Positions 62,211-64,000 of a DNA stretch of 64,000 nucleotides are shown here, piece by piece. Both the position numbers and the translations under genes were made by a program. This DNA comes from Streptomyces sp. R28. GTDB lineage: Bacteria > Actinomycetota > Actinomycetes > Streptomycetales > Streptomycetaceae. The notes beneath the pieces were generated by a model. That model did not search any database. It saw only the letters and a list, made by a program, of their open reading frames with translations, and had not been told where the DNA came from. The DNA lies in contig NZ_CP163439.1 in assembly GCF_041052385.1 (NCBI RefSeq), positions 6,313,001 through 6,377,000 of the forward strand, in the 5' to 3' direction. Numbering within the stretch: position 1 is the first letter of the stretch; each line of letters opens with the position of its first letter.

Positions 62211-62915
62211 GTGGACTTCCCCAGCACACTGAAGCAGCTCTCGAAGGCGCAGAAGCCCTCTCGTGGGGTTCCCGGCTACTCACGATTCGTCAATCGGCCG
62301 GCCGGAAGGCTGTTCGCGGCCGCGGCTCACCGCATCGGGCTTTCGCCCAACCACGTGACCGCCGCAAGCGGCCTGGTCACCTTTCCGGCCATTGCCGCGA
62401 TCGCCATTTACCCCCCCTCACACGTGCTCGGACCATGGGTCACGTTCGCCTTGCTCGTCGGGTTCGCGCTTGATTCCGCGGACGGTCAGCTGGCCCGGCT
62501 GCACGGGTCGGCCAGCCCTGCCGGGGCGTGGATGGACCATGTAGTGGACTGCGCGAAGATCCTGAGCGTCCATGCGGCGGTTCTGATTTCGTTCTACCGA
62601 TTCTTCGACCTGCCGCGTCCCGTCCTGCTGCTCACCCCGATCACCTTCCAGCTCGCTGCTGTCCTGCTGTTCTTCGGAGGGATCCTGACGGAACAGCTGC
62701 GACGGCATCGGGCCGATGGGCACGTCGGCCCGATGCGCCCGCCCTCCGCTGCTCGCGGTATGGCGCTGCTGCCCGTGGATTACGGCCTGCTGTGCCTGAT
62801 CTTCCTGTTCCTGGGCAATCAGAAGCTCTTCTTCGCGCTGTACGCCGCCCTGCTCGTGGCCCACCTGATGCTTGTGCCCGCGTTCTTCGCCAAGTGGTTC
62901 CGGGAACTCTCCTGA
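62211..62915 (+). CDS. CDP-alcohol phosphatidyltransferase family protein
   Basis: The 234-residue membrane enzyme shows the full catalytic signature D-x2-DG-x2-AR-x8-G-x3-D-x3-D in DSADGQLARLHGSASPAGAW followed by MDHVVD (about 95-120). About six helices are predicted. It joins a CDP-linked alcohol or sugar alcohol to an acceptor alcohol. GTG 62211 gives the N-terminus DFPSTLKQLSKAQKPSRG; a TTG 30 bp upstream is less likely. In a polysaccharide cluster it could add a phospho-polyol or build a lipid anchor. Confidence 0.88.
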   Translation: MDFPSTLKQLSKAQKPSRGVPGYSRFVNRPAGRLFAAAAHRIGLSPNHVTAASGLVTFPAIAAIAIYPPSHVLGPWVTFALLVGFALDSADGQLARLHGSASPAGAWMDHVVDCAKILSVHAAVLISFYRFFDLPRPVLLLTPITFQLAAVLLFFGGILTEQLRRHRADGHVGPMRPPSAARGMALLPVDYGLLCLIFLFLGNQKLFFALYAALLVAHLMLVPAFFAKWFRELS

Positions 62916-62963
62916 CCCGAACGCCTGACCCGATTCATTCCCCTCACAAAGAAGGGTCGACCC

Positions 62964-63524
62964 ATGGCAGACACCGCCGTGCCGACCGCCGTGCCGACCG
63001 TCGTGGAACGCTCTCTGCGAGGCTTCACCGGAGCCGGTTACGACAAGGGGCGCCCCCTGCTCGTTCAGGCAGCCTGGTTCGCGGTTCTCAACCTCGTCTT
63101 CGTGAAGTGGTGGTTCCCGGCCCGCTGGCGGCCCGCTGTGCTGCGGGCCTTCGGCGCGCGGATCGGGCAGCGGGTGCTGATCCGTCAGCGGGTGCGCGTG
63201 CACTGGCCGTGGCGGCTGGACATCGGCGACGACGTATGGATCGGCGAGGACGCCTGGTTGCTGAACCTCGAGCGGATCAGCATCGGCAGCGATGCCTGTG
63301 TCTCCCAGGGGGCGTTGCTGTGCACCGGAAGCCACCAGCGCCTCAGCCCCACCTTCGAGTTCGACAACGGGCCCATCCGCCTGGAGCCCGGGGCCTGGGT
63401 GGCGGCGCGGGCCGTCGTGCTGCGAGGGGTCACCGTCGGTCGTGGCGCTGTGGTGGGTGCCGCTGCGATCGCCCACCGCGACATCGCGCCGGCCGAGGTC
63501 GTCACGGCGAGGGGCGTGGGATGA
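62964..63524 (+). CDS. WcaF-like hexapeptide-repeat acyltransferase
   Basis: The 186-residue protein has a membrane-associated N-terminal helix (about 33-55) and a left-handed beta-helix of hexapeptide repeats (IGDDVWIGEDAWLLNLERIS, IGSDACVSQGALLCTGSH). The catalytic His is probably the one in TGSHQR. It resembles colanic-acid acetyltransferase WcaF and would acetylate sugar residues. GAAGGG lies upstream of the ATG. It ends in an ATGA overlap with the next gene. Confidence 0.88.
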   Translation: MADTAVPTAVPTVVERSLRGFTGAGYDKGRPLLVQAAWFAVLNLVFVKWWFPARWRPAVLRAFGARIGQRVLIRQRVRVHWPWRLDIGDDVWIGEDAWLLNLERISIGSDACVSQGALLCTGSHQRLSPTFEFDNGPIRLEPGAWVAARAVVLRGVTVGRGAVVGAAAIAHRDIAPAEVVTARGVG

Positions 63525-64000
63525 GGCTCGTTCATGTGGTGACGCTCGTCAGCGAGGACGGAGCGTACGGCGGTCCGACAAGCGTGGCGACGGGACAACT
63601 GCAGGAGTGCGCCGCGCGCGGCCATGAGGTCACGCTGCTGTCCTTGTGGCGAGGCAGAGCCCAGGCACCGGCACACATCGGCTCGGTTCCGCTGCGAACG
63701 CGCCCGGCGCGTGCCCTGCTTCCGGGCCGGTTCACCGGGATCATGCACCCGCTGCTCGTCAGGGACATGTGGCGTTCCATGGGCAGGGCCGATGTGGTGC
63801 ACATCCACGCGGGGCGCGACCTCGTCTCCCTCACCGCGCTGGCCGTGGCGGCGTTGCGGGGAAAGAGGTTCTTCACGCAGACGCACGGAATGGTGGAGCC
63901 ACGCCACAGGCTTGTCGCCAAGCTCTTCGACCGCCTGTACGTACCCCTCCTGCGCCGGGCGCGCGGCTGCCTGGTGCTCACCGAGCGGGAGCGGCGGGCC
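63521..64000 (+). CDS. GT4-type glycosyltransferase, 3' end beyond window
   Basis: The first 160 residues are present. They begin MRLVHVVTLVSEDGAYGGPT with the Gly-rich GGPTSVATGQL loop of GT-B enzymes, then ADVVHIHAGRDLVSLTALAV and THGMVEPRHRLVAKLFDRLY. This is the N-terminal acceptor domain of GT4 family members; the nucleotide-sugar domain lies outside the window. Translation is coupled to the acetyltransferase gene. Confidence 0.88.
   Translation, partial: MRLVHVVTLVSEDGAYGGPTSVATGQLQECAARGHEVTLLSLWRGRAQAPAHIGSVPLRTRPARALLPGRFTGIMHPLLVRDMWRSMGRADVVHIHAGRDLVSLTALAVAALRGKRFFTQTHGMVEPRHRLVAKLFDRLYVPLLRRARGCLVLTERERRA

Noticed and set aside
61765..62232. 155-codon plus-strand frame in the gap before the phosphatidyltransferase
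   Set aside because: It overlaps the GT-C gene start and has weak codon bias and no family resemblance.

Overview
The window is chromosomal DNA of a high-GC actinomycete, almost certainly Streptomyces. The reading frames show strong G/C bias at third codon positions, many GTG/TTG starts and four-base ATGA/GTGA overlaps, and terminators are long GC stems mostly without U-tracts. Gene content and order (kor, two-component genes, second nuo cluster, htpX ... rpmG, murB, tRNA-Trp-secE-nusG-rplKA, rplJL-rpoBC, rpsLG-fusA-tuf) match the conserved core of Streptomyces chromosomes as I know it.

Layout. 1-1.2 kb: a QorB-type oxidoreductase (running off the left edge) divergent from an HxlR regulator, with a palindromic operator between them. 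1.4-19.4 kb: a redox block. korB/korA (2-oxoacid:ferredoxin oxidoreductase), a NarL-type response regulator and two tandem paralogous sensor kinases all lie on the minus strand; divergent from them is a ten-gene nuoABCHIJKLMN operon that has no nuoD, nuoE, nuoF or nuoG. Its nuoC carries a roughly 415-residue repetitive disordered tail. 19.6-27.5 kb: single housekeeping or poorly known genes (htpX, a YccF protein, an SMI1/KNR4 protein preceded by two DnaA boxes, an APC permease, a GlsB-like membrane protein, yajQ), tRNA-Tyr, and an amidohydrolase homologue that seems to lack catalytic residues.

27.7-37 kb: tRNA-Thr, tRNA-Met, rpmG and two hotdog dehydratase genes syntenic with mycobacterial hadAB. 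Then come two TetR modules with visible operators (one with an MFS exporter, one divergent from an SDR-like enzyme), murB, adenosine deaminase and aspartate aminotransferase. 37-57.6 kb: the transcription/translation core, that is tRNA-Trp, secE, nusG, rplK, rplA, two lipoprotein-like paralogues, an L10 leader with rplJ-rplL, rpoB-rpoC, a DUF1707 protein, rpsL, rpsG, fusA and tuf. The rpsG gene shows AAG where its start codon should be. 57.7-64 kb: a small secreted protein, then the start of a surface-polysaccharide cluster (polyprenyl-phosphate sugar transferase, GT-C glycosyltransferase, CDP-alcohol phosphatidyltransferase, hexapeptide acyltransferase, GT4 glycosyltransferase cut by the right edge).

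How the parts may work together. The most interesting unit is the kor / two-kinase / truncated complex I block. Ferredoxin reduced by KorAB could feed a complex I-like enzyme without the NADH module, under control of the adjacent two-component system; this is inference. The 10-bp repeat array upstream of the response regulator gene and the 17-bp palindrome just beyond its 3' end are candidate binding sites. No rRNA, CRISPR array, insertion sequence or prophage was seen.
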